DNA of 64,000 nucleotides from Syntrophobacterales bacterium (GTDB taxonomy: Bacteria; Desulfobacterota; Desulfobaccia; Desulfobaccales; 0-14-0-80-60-11): assembly GCA_023512475.1 (NCBI GenBank), contig JAILZL010000013.1:1-64000 (forward strand). The letters run 5' to 3'. Below are positions 45,404 to 56,126 of the stretch, in pieces (the first letter of the stretch is position 1; every line of letters begins with the position of its first letter). The notes below the pieces were generated by a model. That model saw only the letters and a list, made by a program, of their open reading frames with translations. It did not search any database and had not been told where the DNA came from. The position numbers were made by a program, and so were the translations under genes.

Positions 45404-47920
45404 TTAGGCCAACAGCCGCAGATAGCGGGTGGGACTGAAGCCCAGGGAGCCCGCCAGGGCCACCAGCAGGTCGGCCAGCTTCCGGGCTTCGGGATCCCGG
45501 GGCGCCCGGGCCGCCAGAGGCGGAAAGTGCTCCTCCATCAGGTAGAAAAAGAAGTTCTGGGGCTCCCGCACGTCCAGCTGCATGGGGATGCGGCCCAGCA
45601 GCTCCAGAAACTCCCGGAGCCGGCCGGCGGTCTCCAGGGACAGGCGGGCGGCCAGATCCCGCAGATGGCGCTCCAGGATGCGGGCGAGAATGCGGGCCCC
45701 TTCCCGGGACTCCAGCTTCAGGTGCATAAGGGAGGCCTCGGCGATGATGGCCGCCACCTCCTCCGAGGCGGGCAGCAGCCAGGGCTCCGGCTCCAGCTTC
45801 CGCAAGGCCAGGACCAGGCGGCGGTTGAGGGCGATCTCCCCCAAGGCCCGGTAGAGCCGGGGGAGGGCCAGGTTTTCCACGGCCATGGCCTCCAGGAGGG
45901 CCCGGGCCTCCTCAAAGAGATGCACCACCTGCCCCACCGCCTCCTCCTGATTGGGGGCCAGAAGGTCCAGGAAGATCTGCTGCTTCTCCTCCCGGAAGAC
46001 GTCGTGGACGGTGAAGTAGTCGCCCCCCAGGCGCCGGGCCATCAGCGGCACCAGGTCTTCGGGCGCCGATTTCAGCACCTGAAAGAGCTCCTGCTTCAGG
46101 GTGGCGAACTCCTGGGGGGCCGGCTGCCGCAGGACCTGGGTCCGGTAGAGGTAACTCCCCAGGTGGACGGTGACAAAGCCCAGCTCCTGGGAGGCCCGGG
46201 TGATGCCCGAGGTGACGGTGAGGCGGCCGGCGGCCAGGGCCAGGGAGGCGTGGCTTTCCACCTCCAGGTCCCGGGGCTCCACCCGGAAATGGTAGATATT
46301 GGTGGGGCACTGGTGCTCCCGGGCCTTGAGCCAGGAGATGACCCAGTGGTTGACGATCTTGGGGAAATCCACCACCGCCGGGCGGATGCGGCGCTCGTAG
46401 AGGCGGCGGCCGTTGCCCTCCTCCGGCCGGTTGCTCACCGCCCGCTCCAGCCGGGCCAGGAAGGGCTCCTCCAGGTCGGCAGTGGTGAAATACAGTCCCA
46501 GCTGCAGGGCCCGGGCGGCGTATTTCAGCACCTGCAGGGTCTCCAGCCCCGCCAGGTCGGCAAAGAACCAGCCGCAACTGGTGAACATGAGGAGCGCGTG
46601 GCGCTGCATCTCCAGGAGTCTCAGGGTCGGCACCCACCGGTCCGGGGACAGTCCCGGCACCCCCTGCTGGGCGAAGAAGGCCTCCAGGGTCTCCGGGCTG
46701 CGGTCCAAAATGACCTCAATGTAGGCGTTGCGGGCCGCCCACGGGTCCCGCAGGTACTTGGCGCCCTCGGTCTCAAAGATCTCCGCCAGGCGGTCATTGA
46801 GGAAATCGAAGGCCTCCCGCAGGGGGGCGCGCCAGCGCTGCTGCCAGTGGGGGACGCCCCCGGTGCTGCAGCCGCAGTCCCCCCGCCAGCGCTCCACCCC
46901 GTGGGGGCAGCTCCAGGAGCTGCCGGCGCCGTTGGGCCCCAGGTAGAGCTCCACCATCTGGGTGGGCGGCGCCAGCTTCAGGAAAGTGGCGTAATTGGTA
47001 ACCTGAAAGCCCTTCTGGGGCAGGGCCTCGGTGAGGGTGTGGGCCAGGGCCAGCTCGCCGAACTTCTTGTGGTGGCCGTAGTTTTCACCGTCGGTGGCCA
47101 CATGCAGGAGCTGGGGCCGGGGCAGAGTGGGAGTGAAGCGGGCCGTGAGGCGCTCCGCCAGGCGGTAGCTGTCCACCAACAGGTCGCCGAAACTGATCTC
47201 CGAGGCCACCTGACCGTCATAAAAGAAGATGTCGATGTAGTTGCGCCGGCCGGGTTCCCCGGTGCCCTCCGGCAGAAAGCAGCGGTAGGGTTGGGTGGTG
47301 TCCAGGGTCTCCCCGCTCACCGTCTGCCAGGGGCCGCCGGTCAGCGGCCTGATGCGCCGGGCCTGGTAGGGGGAGAGGATCACATAGCTCAGCCCCCGGG
47401 CCACCAGGTCGGCCAGGGTGGGGTAGTCCACCGCGGTCTCCGGCAGCCACAGGGCCTCCGCCGGCCGCCCGAAGCGGTGCTCAAAGTCCTTCAGCCCCCA
47501 GATGATCTCGGTCTCCCGGTCCCGGGGGGTGGCCAGGGGCAGGATGGCGTGGTTGTAAGCCTGGGCGATGGCGTTGCCGTGTCCCAGCCGGGCGAGGCTC
47601 GCCCGGTCGGCGGCCAGCAGGCGCCGATAGGTCACCGGGCTTTTGTCCGCCAGCCAGGACAGCAGGGTGGGCCCGAAATTAAAGTTGAGATATTCGTAGT
47701 TGTTGACGATGTTGAGGATGCGCCCCTGACCGCCATAGACCCGGGCGCAGGTGTTGGGGGTGTAGCACTCAAAGGCGATGCGCTCGTTCCAGTCGTGGAA
47801 GGGCTGGGCCCCCGTCTCCTCCTCGATCTCCTCGATCCAGGGGTTTTCCCGGGGCGGCTGGTAGAAGTGGCCGTGAATGACCACATATCCCTGGGCGCGT
47901 TTGGGGCTGGAGGAATCCAT
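45404..47920 (-). CDS. glycoside hydrolase family 57 enzyme with DUF3536 region
   Basis: 838 residues. The GH57 barrel begins [16 protein letters not shown] with the His-x-His start motif; catalytic candidates are Glu in [11 protein letters not shown] and Asp in [13 protein letters not shown]. The C-terminal half is the helical DUF3536-type extension. Related enzymes act on alpha-glucans (amylase or branching-type), cytoplasmic since no signal peptide is seen; the precise activity is not predictable. The last gene before the divergent ribosomal operon. Confidence 0.88.
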   Translation of the reverse strand: MDSSSPKRAQGYVVIHGHFYQPPRENPWIEEIEEETGAQPFHDWNERIAFECYTPNTCARVYGGQGRILNIVNNYEYLNFNFGPTLLSWLADKSPVTYRRLLAADRASLARLGHGNAIAQAYNHAILPLATPRDRETEIIWGLKDFEHRFGRPAEALWLPETAVDYPTLADLVARGLSYVILSPYQARRIRPLTGGPWQTVSGETLDTTQPYRCFLPEGTGEPGRRNYIDIFFYDGQVASEISFGDLLVDSYRLAERLTARFTPTLPRPQLLHVATDGENYGHHKKFGELALAHTLTEALPQKGFQVTNYATFLKLAPPTQMVELYLGPNGAGSSWSCPHGVERWRGDCGCSTGGVPHWQQRWRAPLREAFDFLNDRLAEIFETEGAKYLRDPWAARNAYIEVILDRSPETLEAFFAQQGVPGLSPDRWVPTLRLLEMQRHALLMFTSCGWFFADLAGLETLQVLKYAARALQLGLYFTTADLEEPFLARLERAVSNRPEEGNGRRLYERRIRPAVVDFPKIVNHWVISWLKAREHQCPTNIYHFRVEPRDLEVESHASLALAAGRLTVTSGITRASQELGFVTVHLGSYLYRTQVLRQPAPQEFATLKQELFQVLKSAPEDLVPLMARRLGGDYFTVHDVFREEKQQIFLDLLAPNQEEAVGQVVHLFEEARALLEAMAVENLALPRLYRALGEIALNRRLVLALRKLEPEPWLLPASEEVAAIIAEASLMHLKLESREGARILARILERHLRDLAARLSLETAGRLREFLELLGRIPMQLDVREPQNFFFYLMEEHFPPLAARAPRDPEARKLADLLVALAGSLGFSPTRYLRLLA

Positions 47921-47938
47921 GTCCGTGGGTTACAGGCT

Positions 47939-47968
47939 ATCTTAATGCGGCCGCAGGCCTCCTGTCAA
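47939..47968 (-). promoter_or_regulatory. promoter of the GH57 gene
   Basis: TTGACA (47963-47968), 18-bp spacer, TAAGAT (47939-47944), ending 19 bp before the ATG. Divergent from the rplU promoter, the two -35 boxes being 25 bp apart. Confidence 0.65.
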
Positions 47969-47993
47969 CCGCCGCCCCGCCCCGGCAAAAGGG

Positions 47994-48021
47994 TTGACAG
48001 GCGGGGAGGATTTTATAATAT
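47994..48021 (+). promoter_or_regulatory. rplU-rpmA-obgE promoter
   Basis: TTGACA (47994-47999), 16-bp spacer, TAATAT (48016-48021). A perfect TATAAT at 48014-48019 is also present but would give a 14-bp spacer. Confidence 0.7.
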
Positions 48022-48053
48022 TAATTGGTTTATTTCGGCCAAGGAGGCGACCT

Positions 48054-48365
48054 GTGTACGCCATCATCCAAACCGGCGGCAAACAATACCGCGTCTCGCC
48101 GGGGAATATCCTCCGGGTGGAGCGGCTTCCCGGCCTCAGGGGCGAAGAGATCATCCTGGACCAGGTCCTGCTGGTGGCCGACGGCCAGGAAATCAGGGTG
48201 GGCCAGCCCCTGGTCCCCAACGCCCAGGTGAAGGCCGCCATCCACCATCAGGGCCGGGCCAAAAAGATCCTGGTCTTCAAGAAGAAACGGCGCAAGAACT
48301 ACCGGCGCAAACGGGGCCACCGGCAACTGTATACGGCTCTGGAAATCAAAGAGATCCAGGTGTAA
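48054..48365 (+). CDS. rplU: 50S ribosomal protein L21
   Basis: 103 residues from GTG 48054 behind [25 protein letters not shown] and [15 protein letters not shown] are the L21 signatures that contact 23S rRNA. First gene of the conserved L21-L27-Obg cluster. Confidence 0.98.
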   Translation: MYAIIQTGGKQYRVSPGNILRVERLPGLRGEEIILDQVLLVADGQEIRVGQPLVPNAQVKAAIHHQGRAKKILVFKKKRRKNYRRKRGHRQLYTALEIKEIQV

Positions 48366-48523
48366 ACCGCCTTTCCGGCGGGCCAGGGAGAGATGGCCCT
48401 CGCCTGACTCATGGGTTCCTCCCACTTCATCGTTCCGGAGCCGGGGAGGGCGGGAGCAGGGGGCGGCCACCCCTCCGGGCCCCACAGCAGGGAATCGCCA
48501 CAGTCTTTCTCAGGAGTGCGGCC

Positions 48524-48781
48524 ATGGCACACAAAAAAGCAGGAGGCAGCTCCAGAAACGGCCGGGACAGCGCCGGCAAACGCCGGGGCGTGAAGCGCTT
48601 CGCCGGCCAGCAGGTCCGGGCCGGGAACATCCTGGTGCGGCAGTGCGGCACCAAGATCCATCCCGGCGTCAACGTCGGCATGGGCAAGGACTTCACCCTG
48701 TTCGCCGAGGTGGACGGTGTGGTGGTCTTTGAAACCTTCGGCAAGGACAAAAAGCGGGTCAGCGTCCAGCCCCTTACGTGA
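48524..48781 (+). CDS. rpmA: 50S ribosomal protein L27
   Basis: 85 residues, [20 protein letters not shown] followed by [19 protein letters not shown]. The N-terminal tail reaches the peptidyl-transferase centre. No cleavable N-terminal extension as in Firmicutes is seen. AGGAG RBS. Its TGA overlaps the GTG of obgE (GTGA). Confidence 0.98.
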   Translation: MAHKKAGGSSRNGRDSAGKRRGVKRFAGQQVRAGNILVRQCGTKIHPGVNVGMGKDFTLFAEVDGVVVFETFGKDKKRVSVQPLT

Positions 48782-49827
48782 GCGTCTTCCACGATGAGGC
48801 GGAGATCATCGTCCGGGCCGGGGCGGGCGGCGCCGGCTGTGTGAGTTTCCAGCGGGCCCCGCACCGGCCCCGGGGCCGCCCCGACGGCGGCAACGGCGGC
48901 GCCGGCGGTGACGTCTATCTCGAAGCCTCCCCCCACTGTCGCACCCTGGTCCACTTCACGCGGCGACGCTTCTTCCGGGCGGAAAACGGCCGTCCCGGCG
49001 AGGGGGGGGACCGCCAGGGCAGAAACGGCGCCCCCCTCATCATCCCGGTGCCCCTGGGCACCCGGGTGTATGAGGGCGAGCGCGGCCGCCTCCTCAAAGA
49101 GCTGGTGAGCCCCGGCGAGCGCCTCCTGGTGGCCAGGGGCGGCCGGGGCGGCAAAGGCAACGCCCATTTCGTCTCCTCCCGCCTGCGCTCCCCCCGCTTC
49201 GCCCAACCCGGGGAGCCCGGCCAGGAGCGCCGGCTGCGCCTGGAGCTGAGCCTCCTGGCCGATGTGGGTCTCATCGGCCGCCCCAACGCCGGCAAGACCA
49301 GCGTGCTCAAAGCCCTCACCGCCTCCCGGGCCCGGGTGGGGGCCTTCCCCTTCACCACCTTGACCCCGCAGTTGGGCGCCCTGGAGGTGGATCCCGCCCG
49401 GGAGCCCCTCATCCTGGCGGAGGTCCCCGGTCTCATCCCCGGCGCGCACCGGGGCAAGGGCCTGGGACTGCGTTTTTTGCGGCATCTTCAGCGCACCCGG
49501 CTCCTGTGGCACGTGGTGGACGCCACCGAGGTGGACCCGGCCCGGCCCCTGAGGGCCCTGGAGCCCGTGGAGGCGGAGATGCAGGCCTACGACCCGGAGC
49601 TCCTCCGGCGCCCCCGCTGGATCATCCTCAACAAAATCGACCTTCTGCCCCCGGATTACCCCCTGCCTGCGGTGCTGGCGGCCTTCCGGGAGGCGGGCCG
49701 GCCCGCCTTCGCCGTCTCGGCCCGGACCGGGGAGGGGGTTCCGGCGCTCACCGCGGCCCTGGCTCAGGCCGTTTATCCGGAGGAAGGCCGGGATTTCCGG
49801 GCCCTTCGGCCTGACCACCCGGCATGA
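48778..49827 (+). CDS. obgE: Obg/CgtA GTPase
   Basis: 349 residues. Glycine-rich Obg fold (residues 1-158; [27 protein letters not shown]) followed by the G domain: G1 [12 protein letters not shown]3 [18 protein letters not shown]4 LNKIDLLP. The Asp of the G3 DxPG motif is Glu (EVPG) and G1 reads KTS instead of KST; otherwise normal. Role in 50S maturation and stress response. Translationally coupled to rpmA. Confidence 0.95.
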   Translation: MSVFHDEAEIIVRAGAGGAGCVSFQRAPHRPRGRPDGGNGGAGGDVYLEASPHCRTLVHFTRRRFFRAENGRPGEGGDRQGRNGAPLIIPVPLGTRVYEGERGRLLKELVSPGERLLVARGGRGGKGNAHFVSSRLRSPRFAQPGEPGQERRLRLELSLLADVGLIGRPNAGKTSVLKALTASRARVGAFPFTTLTPQLGALEVDPAREPLILAEVPGLIPGAHRGKGLGLRFLRHLQRTRLLWHVVDATEVDPARPLRALEPVEAEMQAYDPELLRRPRWIILNKIDLLPPDYPLPAVLAAFREAGRPAFAVSARTGEGVPALTAALAQAVYPEEGRDFRALRPDHPA

Positions 49828-49836
49828 GGAGGAACC

Positions 49837-50587
49837 ATGCCCACCCTGTTGCAGACCGGTCTGTTGCTGTTGCTCCTGGGGGTGCTGTCCCCCGCCTGGG
49901 GCGAGGAGCAGGTTCTCCGCCTCTACGGCCCCGGTGGTCCGTTGGCCCCCATGCAGGAATGCGCCGAGCTCTTCGCCCGCCGGCATAAGGTGCAGGTCAT
50001 CGTGGTGGCCGGACCGGAGTCCCGCTGGCTGGACCAGGCCCGTAAGGACGCCGACCTCATCTTCGGCGGCGCCGAGTACATGCTTACTCAGTGGGCCCAG
50101 AAATATCCCGGCCTCATCGACGAAGGAAACCGCACCTCCCTGTACGTGCGGCCTGCGGCCATCCTGGTGCGGCCGGGCAAATCCCAAGGGCATCCGCTCC
50201 CTGGCGGATCTGGCCCGCCCGGGCCTTGCCCTTCTGGATGTCAACGGTGCCGGGCAGGTGGGCCTGTGGGAGGACCTGGCCGGCGCCCAGGGCCTCATCC
50301 CCGCCCTGCAGAAGAACATCCGGGTGTCCGTGGCCACCACCGCCGAAGCCATCGAGCAGTGGCGATCCCGGCCGGAGCTGGATGCCTGGATCACCTTTGA
50401 GTCCTGGCACCACCGCCTGAAGGAGGAGACGGAGGTGGTGCGCCTGCCGGTCAGGCAGCGCCTCTACCGGGGCACCCCCATCGCCCTCGCCCGCGGCACC
50501 CGGCAGCCGGAGCTGGCCCGGATGTTTGTGGAGTTCCTCAAGACCCCCGAGGCCCACGCCATCTTCCAAAAGTGGGGCTGGAAATGA
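49837..50587 (+). pseudogene. AcfC-like periplasmic substrate-binding protein, frameshifted
   Basis: ATG 49837 opens a signal peptide (LLQTGLLLLLLGVLSPAWG) and the sequence LRLYGPGGPLAPMQECAELF ... DADLIFGGAEYMLTQW ... PAAILVRPG. From about 50179 the similarity moves to the next frame (NPKGIRSLADLARPG ... DAWITFESWHHRLKEE ... FVEFLKTPEAHAIFQKWGW). One extra A in the AAA at 50179-50181 explains it; removing it gives 249 residues. The pattern fits the AcfC/solute-binding type II fold. It sits between obgE and proB. Could be a real mutation or a sequencing error. Confidence 0.75.
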
Positions 50588-50599
50588 ACGGGGCCGCTG

Positions 50600-50608
50600 T
50601 GATATAGT
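50600..50608 (+). promoter_or_regulatory. extended -10 promoter of proB
   Basis: TGATATAGT is a TG-extended -10 (TATAGT, 5/6) located 40 bp before the proB ATG, just past the acfC-like stop codon. No good -35 is seen, as is common for extended -10 promoters. Confidence 0.5.
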
Positions 50609-50648
50609 CAAAGAAATTCTGGAAAAAAAACCGTCAGTTAACCTGGTC

Positions 50649-51800
50649 ATGTCTGCGGAGCGCGCCTCGTACCTCGCCAAGGCCAAACGCCTCGTCATCA
50701 AGCTGGGGAGCGCGGTGCTCACCGGGCCCGAGGGCTTAAACGGCCCCCTCATCCAGCGGCTGGCGGGGGAGATCGCCGGACTTATCCGCCAGGAGCGTCA
50801 GGTGGTACTGGTCTCCTCCGGCGCGGTGGCCGCGGGTTTGAAAAAGCTGGGGCTGAGCGAGCGCCCCCAGGGCATTCCCCAGGTGCAGGCGGTGGCCGCC
50901 GCGGGCCAGAGCATCCTCATGTACGCCTATGAGGAGGCCTTCGCCCTCCACGGCCTCAAGGTGGCCCAGATCCTCCTCACCCACGACGATCTGGCGGCCC
51001 GCACCCGCTTCCTCAACGCCCGCAACACCCTCTTCGCCCTGCTGCAATGGGGGGTTTTGCCCGTCATCAACGAAAATGACACCGTGGCCACCGAGGAGCT
51101 CAAGTTCGGGGACAACGACAACCTGGCGGCCCTCATCTGTAACCTGGTGGCTGCGGACCTCCTCCTCCTCCTCACCAATACCGACGGGCTCTACGCCCGG
51201 GACCCCCGGGAGGATCCCACCGCGCCCCTCCTGCACGTGGTGGACACCAGCGACCCCCGCCTGCTGGCCGCGGCCGGCCGGCGGCCCGGGCGCCTGGGGC
51301 GGGGGGGCATGGTGAGCAAGCTCCAGGCGGTGAAGAAGGCCGCGGGGCTGGGCATCCCCAGCCTCATCGCCAACGGCCTCACCCCGGGGATCCTCCCCGC
51401 CATCTTTGCCGGGGAGGAGGTGGGCACCCTTTTCCTCCCCCAGACCCAGAAGATGAAGAGCCGCCAGTACTGGCTGGCCTACAACGTCTCCCCGGAGGGG
51501 GCCATCCTGGTGGATGAAGGGGCCCGGGAGGCCCTGGTGCACGCGGGCAAAAGCCTGCTCCCGGCCGGCATTCTGGAGGTCTTCGGGGGCTTCCGCAAGG
51601 GCGCGGCAGTGACCCTCATGGACCCGGAGGGCCACGCCTTCGCGGTGGGCCTGAGCAACTACTCCAGCCGGGACATCAACCGCATCAAGGGCAAAAAGAC
51701 CCAGGAGATCGCCCAGGCCCTGGGACACAAGGACTACGACGAGGTCATCCACCGGGACAACCTGGTGATCTTTCCGGAGTTTTCCGGGGGAAGCTCCTGA
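50649..51800 (+). CDS. proB: glutamate 5-kinase
   Basis: 383 residues: amino acid kinase domain ([80 protein letters not shown]) and a C-terminal PUA domain (about 290-365). First step of proline synthesis. ATG 50649 is chosen; no Shine-Dalgarno is visible, and the start lies 60 bp after the acfC-like stop. Confidence 0.96.
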   Translation: MSAERASYLAKAKRLVIKLGSAVLTGPEGLNGPLIQRLAGEIAGLIRQERQVVLVSSGAVAAGLKKLGLSERPQGIPQVQAVAAAGQSILMYAYEEAFALHGLKVAQILLTHDDLAARTRFLNARNTLFALLQWGVLPVINENDTVATEELKFGDNDNLAALICNLVAADLLLLLTNTDGLYARDPREDPTAPLLHVVDTSDPRLLAAAGRRPGRLGRGGMVSKLQAVKKAAGLGIPSLIANGLTPGILPAIFAGEEVGTLFLPQTQKMKSRQYWLAYNVSPEGAILVDEGAREALVHAGKSLLPAGILEVFGGFRKGAAVTLMDPEGHAFAVGLSNYSSRDINRIKGKKTQEIAQALGHKDYDEVIHRDNLVIFPEFSGGSS

Positions 51801-52195
51801 GGGGTGCAGGCCGCCGGGAGGGGGAGGACGGGGGCCCCTGGAGTCCTGAAGCCGGCCTGGTCCTCAGAAAAATCCTTTTCCCGTCCAGCCCCTGCGGGTG
51901 CGGACACCCTCCAGGGAAGGCCCGGCTGGGCCTCCCCGCCAGCCCGCCTTCGCCTTTGTCCCGCATGCCCCTCTTCCCGGCAGGATTTACCTTCACCCCT
52001 AAGGCAAAATACGCTACCATCGGGGGAGGCCGGTGGCGGACCCGGGAGCTCCGGCAAAAACCCCGGCGCCCAATGCATGAAGGCCCGGGGGCGCCCGCGG
52101 GCCGGGGGATCGGGCCCCGGCAGGCCTTTTCCCGCCCCGGGCCCCGGCCAGAAAACTTCTTACCACCCGCAACACGCAAAGGGGGCAGTCAAGGC
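51801..52195. other. 395-bp gap between proB and proA without a gene
   Basis: No frame with a credible protein was found on either strand. The stretch is GC-rich; an AT-rich patch near 52000-52015 might hold a promoter for proA but no clear -35/-10 pair could be set. The usual close spacing of proB and proA is broken here. Confidence 0.5.
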
Positions 52196-53452
52196 ATGGA
52201 CATTCCCAAGGTGATCCGGGAAATGGCGCTTCAGGCCCGGCAGGCGGCCCGGGCCTTGGGGAGCCTCTCCCGGGGGGTGAAGGATCAGGTGCTCCTCAGG
52301 ATGGCGGCACTTCTGGAGGCCCGGCGGGCCGAGCTTCAGGCGGCCAATGCCCGGGATGTGGAAAAGGCCCGGGCCGAAGGCCACCCCGCCGCCTTCCTCG
52401 ACCGCCTCACCCTCTCTGACAAGGTGATGGCCGCCATGGTCCAGGGCCTGCGGGAGGTGGCGGCCCTGCCGGACCCGGTGGGGGAGGTGGTGAAGATGTG
52501 GCGGCGGCCCAACGGCCTCTGGGTGGGCCGCATGCGCATCCCCCTGGGAGTCATCGGCTTCATCTATGAATCCCGGCCCAACGTCACGGTGGACGCCGCC
52601 GCCCTGTGCCTGAAGAGCGGCAATGCCATCATCCTCAAGGGCGGCAAGGAGGCGCTTCACTCCAACCTGGCCCTGGCCCGCCTCATGCAGGAGGTCCTGG
52701 AGGAGTACCGCCTCCCTCCGGCCGCAGTGCAGGTCATCCCCTCCGTGGCCCGGGAGGCCACCCTGGAGCTCCTCAGGCAGGACGAGCTGGTGGACCTCAT
52801 CATCCCCCGGGGCGGCGAGGGCCTCATCCGCTTCGTGGCGGAACACTCCCGCATCCCGGTGCTGAAGCACTACAAGGGGGTGTGCCATATCTTTGTGGAC
52901 GCCAGTGCCGACCTGGACCTGGCCGAAAGCGTGTGCTTCAACGCCAAGGTGCAACGCCCCGGGGTGTGCAACGCCATGGAGACCATGCTGGTGCACGAGG
53001 GGATTGCCCCGGAATTTCTCCCCCGCATGCACCGGCGCTTCCGGGAGGCCGGGGTGGAGCTCCGGGGCTGCCCCCGCACCTGTGAGCTCGATCCCCAGGT
53101 GAAGCCGGCCACTGAGGCGGACTGGGGCTGCGAATTTCTGGACCTCATCCTGGCCGTCAAGGTGGTTCCGGATCTGGACGCCGCCCTGGAGCACATCGCC
53201 CGCTACAGCTCCAACCACACCGAGGCCATCCTCACCCGGGACTACGATAACGCCCAGCGCTTCCTGCGGGAGGTGGATTCCTCGGTGGTGCTGGTGAATG
53301 CCTCCACCCGCTTCAACGACGGCGGCGAACTGGGCCTGGGAGCCGAAATCGGCATCAGCACCAGCAAGCTGCACGCCTTCGGCCCCATGAGCCTGGAGGA
53401 ACTGACCACCACCAAATTCATTGTCTACGGCCACGGACAGGTGAGGACCTGA
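52196..53452 (+). CDS. proA: gamma-glutamyl phosphate reductase
   Basis: 418 residues of an aldehyde-dehydrogenase-like fold: [69 protein letters not shown], and the nucleophile cysteine in [15 protein letters not shown]. Second step of proline synthesis. Start ATG 52196 has GGGGGC-rich weak RBS; the open frame extends to 51956 without similarity. Confidence 0.96.
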   Translation: MDIPKVIREMALQARQAARALGSLSRGVKDQVLLRMAALLEARRAELQAANARDVEKARAEGHPAAFLDRLTLSDKVMAAMVQGLREVAALPDPVGEVVKMWRRPNGLWVGRMRIPLGVIGFIYESRPNVTVDAAALCLKSGNAIILKGGKEALHSNLALARLMQEVLEEYRLPPAAVQVIPSVAREATLELLRQDELVDLIIPRGGEGLIRFVAEHSRIPVLKHYKGVCHIFVDASADLDLAESVCFNAKVQRPGVCNAMETMLVHEGIAPEFLPRMHRRFREAGVELRGCPRTCELDPQVKPATEADWGCEFLDLILAVKVVPDLDAALEHIARYSSNHTEAILTRDYDNAQRFLREVDSSVVLVNASTRFNDGGELGLGAEIGISTSKLHAFGPMSLEELTTTKFIVYGHGQVRT

Positions 53453-53585
53453 GGTGCGGACAGGGGTCCGGGACCCGAGGCCCCTGCCCTGTCCCTCCCC
53501 TGCACCCCTCCCCCACCCTCTCCTGGGGAAGGGGGTTGGAGGGGAAGTGGGGAAACCGGGTTCCCCCTACTCTCAAGGTAACCCG

Positions 53586-54245
53586 ATGACCAGAAAACCC
53601 GCACGCCTGGGGCTGTTTGGGGGGACGTTCAACCCCATTCATTATGGGCATCTCCGGGCCGGGGAGGAGGTGGCGGAGGGTTTGGGCTTGGATGCCGTGT
53701 GGTTTGTTCCCGCGGCCCTGCCGCCCCACAAGGCGCCGGCGGATCTCACCCCCTTTGAAGTGAGGTTGGCCATGACGAAGCTGGCGGTGGGTCGCCACGC
53801 CAGGCTCCGGGTGTCGGATATCGAGGGGCGGCGGCCGGGGAAGTCCTATTCGGTGGAGACCCTGCGCCTGCTCCGGCGGGAGCTCGGGCCGGAGACCGAG
53901 CTGTTTTTCATTCTCGGCCTGGACGCCATCCTGGAGATCCAGACCTGGAAGGATTATCGGGAGATCTTCACCCTGAGTCACTTTGTGGTATTGGACCGGC
54001 CCGGGTTCCCCCGGGATGAAATGGAGGTGGTCTTGCGCCGGGAGGTCCACCCGGACTTCCGGGAGCTGGCGGACGGCCGGGGCTTTGAGCACCCCGGCGG
54101 CGGCCGGGTGCTGTGGTGGCCCACCACCCTGATGGACATCTCCGCCACCCGGATCCGGGCCCTGGTGCGGGCCGGCCGGTCCATCCGCTTTCTCTTGCCC
54201 GAGGGGGTGCGGCGATTTATACTGAAAAACAGATTGTATCGCTGA
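53586..54245 (+). CDS. nadD: nicotinate-nucleotide adenylyltransferase
   Basis: 219 residues with nucleotidyl-transferase motifs LGLFGGTFNPIHYGHL (HxGH variant HYGH) and SATRIRALVRAGRSIRFLLPEGV (ISxTxxR). Adds AMP to NaMN in NAD synthesis. ATG 53586 begins the family start. It is followed by the rsfS gene whose frame overlaps the nadD stop. Confidence 0.95.
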   Translation: MTRKPARLGLFGGTFNPIHYGHLRAGEEVAEGLGLDAVWFVPAALPPHKAPADLTPFEVRLAMTKLAVGRHARLRVSDIEGRRPGKSYSVETLRLLRRELGPETELFFILGLDAILEIQTWKDYREIFTLSHFVVLDRPGFPRDEMEVVLRREVHPDFRELADGRGFEHPGGGRVLWWPTTLMDISATRIRALVRAGRSIRFLLPEGVRRFILKNRLYR

Positions 54246-54694
54246 GAGGTGCGGCGCCGGGGGGTTCGCCGGCGCCCGGGAGTGACATCACGCCAGCACC
54301 GGTTCCTGCCCCTCTGCCGGAAGATCTGCTGACCCTGGCCGCCGGGACCCTGACGGCGCACAAGGCTGTGGCCCCGGTGATCCTGGATGTGAGGCGGATC
54401 TGTGCCTTTGCCGACTATTTTGTCATTGCTGCCGGCACCTCCCGGCGCCATGTCCAGGCCTTGGCCCAGCATCTGGAAGAAGCCTTGGGGGCGGCCGGCA
54501 TCGAGCCGTTGGGGCGGGAAGGGGTGGAGGAAGGGAACTGGATCCTCCTGGATTACAACGAGGTGATCATCCACCTGTTTCTGCCGCCCTTCCGGGAATT
54601 TTACGATCTGGAGGGCCTGTGGGCCGAGGCGCCCCGGATGACGGCGGAGGAATATCTGGCGGGGGCCTCCCCTGCCCCCGGCGGCCCGGCCTGA
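54242..54694 (+). CDS. rsfS: ribosomal silencing factor RsfS
   Basis: About 150 residues: LPEDLLTLAAGTLTAHKA, ILDVRRICAFADYFVIAAGTS, HLEEALGAAGIEP, GNWILLDYNEVIIHLFLP and FYDLEGLWAEAP are all RsfS features; the protein binds L14 and blocks subunit joining. No ATG, GTG or TTG lies between the nadD stop and the first conserved helix in this frame. A CTG at 54242 overlaps the nadD stop (CTGA) and is used here; ATT at 54233 is another non-standard option. Start therefore uncertain; the body is clear. Confidence 0.88.
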   Translation: MRGAAPGGSPAPGSDITPAPVPAPLPEDLLTLAAGTLTAHKAVAPVILDVRRICAFADYFVIAAGTSRRHVQALAQHLEEALGAAGIEPLGREGVEEGNWILLDYNEVIIHLFLPPFREFYDLEGLWAEAPRMTAEEYLAGASPAPGGPA

Positions 54695-54707
54695 CCGGAG
54701 GTTATCC

Positions 54708-56126
54708 ATGCCCCGCCCTGGTTGGCTGCAAGGGCTACTCAGCGTCTGGCTGACGCTCTGGCTGGCCGTCTTTTCCCCCCACCCGGCGGCGGCCTTTTTG
54801 GGGGGCGGCCTCAGCATCGAGCAGGAGCGGCAGATCGGCGAGGAATTCGCCATGCAGCTCCAGCAATACTACCTTATCATCAACGATCCCTTTCTGGTCT
54901 CCTACATCAACCGTCTGGGGCAGCGGCTGGTGAGCCAGATCGGGCCGCAGCCCTTCACCTATCGCTTTCACCTCCTGGAAGACCCCACCATGAACGCCTT
55001 TGCGGTGCCGGGGGGGTATATCTATGTGACCACGGGCTTCATCCGCATGATGGAGCGGGAAGGGGAGCTGGCCGGAGTCCTGGCCCATGAAATCGCCCAT
55101 ATCCACGGCCGGCATCTGACCCGGCAACTGGAGCGCAGCCGGGTGGTGAACGTGGCCTCGGTCCTGGGGGCGCTGGCGGGCCTGCTGGTGGGGGTGGGGC
55201 CCCTGACCCAGGCCCTCATGGTGGGCTCCATGGCCGCAGGCGAGGCCTCCATGCTGAAATACAGCCGGGAGCACGAGGCGGAGGCCGACGCCCTGGGGAT
55301 CCGCTGGATGGCCAAGGCGGGCTACGACCCCCGGGACATGATGTCCGTGTACCGGAAGATGGGGCGCCAGCGCTGGTTTGAGGGCAGCGACCTGCCGGTG
55401 TATCTGAGCACCCACCCGGACATCAACAGCCGCATCGTGGATCTGGCCCATCACCTGAGCGCCTACGAGCAGCCCCGGGTGGGGCGCAATGATCCGGATT
55501 TTCCCTTTTTCGTCCTGAAGCTGGAGAGCCTGGTGGGCCGGCCGGCCCAGCTGCTGCGCCGGACCAGCCAGGACCTGGAGCGCCGGCCCCAGGATCCGGC
55601 GGTCCATTACGGCCGGGCTTTGGCACTGGCCAAGCTGCAACGGCCGGAGGAGGCGCTGGCCGCCTTCCGCCAGGCCCTGAAGCTGGCCCCGGGGCATCCC
55701 CTCATCACCCGGGACCTGGCCATCTTCCATTTCGAGGGCACCCGCTTCGCCGAGGCCCAGCCCCTCTTCGAGGAGCTGCTGCGCCGCGATCCGGGGGATG
55801 CCACGTCGCTGTATTATCTGGCCCGCATCGCCCGGGAACGCCGGCAGACGGCCCAGGCCCTCACCCTCCTGGAGAAGGCCCACCGCCTCAATCCCTCCTT
55901 TGTGGAGGTGTATCTGGACCTGGGCACCCTGTACGGGGAGAAGGGCGATCTGGGGCTGGCCCACTACTATCTGGGGCTCCACAGTCTCATGACCAAGGCC
56001 TATCCCACCGCGCTGTTTCATTTTCGCAAGGCGGCGGAGCATCTGTCCGCCAGCGACCGCCGCCTGGCGGAGGCCCGCCGGCAGGTGGCCCGGCTGCAGA
56101 AGATGAAAGTGAAAGTGGCCAACTGA
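54708..56126 (+). CDS. bepA: BepA-like M48 metalloprotease with TPR domain
   Basis: 472 residues: signal peptide (LLSVWLTLWLAVFSPHPAAA), M48 zinc protease with HEIAHIHGRH (HExxH) and downstream Glu ligand in EHEAEADALGIRW, then TPR repeats (about 280-460; ALALAKLQRPEEALAAFRQALKLAPGHP type). BepA processes or degrades stalled outer-membrane LptD and other OMPs. Follows rsfS by 13 bp. Confidence 0.92.
   Translation: MPRPGWLQGLLSVWLTLWLAVFSPHPAAAFLGGGLSIEQERQIGEEFAMQLQQYYLIINDPFLVSYINRLGQRLVSQIGPQPFTYRFHLLEDPTMNAFAVPGGYIYVTTGFIRMMEREGELAGVLAHEIAHIHGRHLTRQLERSRVVNVASVLGALAGLLVGVGPLTQALMVGSMAAGEASMLKYSREHEAEADALGIRWMAKAGYDPRDMMSVYRKMGRQRWFEGSDLPVYLSTHPDINSRIVDLAHHLSAYEQPRVGRNDPDFPFFVLKLESLVGRPAQLLRRTSQDLERRPQDPAVHYGRALALAKLQRPEEALAAFRQALKLAPGHPLITRDLAIFHFEGTRFAEAQPLFEELLRRDPGDATSLYYLARIARERRQTAQALTLLEKAHRLNPSFVEVYLDLGTLYGEKGDLGLAHYYLGLHSLMTKAYPTALFHFRKAAEHLSASDRRLAEARRQVARLQKMKVKVAN

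Noticed and set aside
47994-48019. TTGACA with perfect TATAAT in front of rplU as one promoter
   Set aside because: The spacing would be 14 bp; the TAATAT at 16 bp is more probable.
45527-48781. 1084-codon open frame on the plus strand, mostly antisense to the GH57 gene
   Set aside because: It is a by-product of high GC; only its last 85 codons (rpmA) are real. The rest is His/Gln/Gly/Pro-rich with no motifs.
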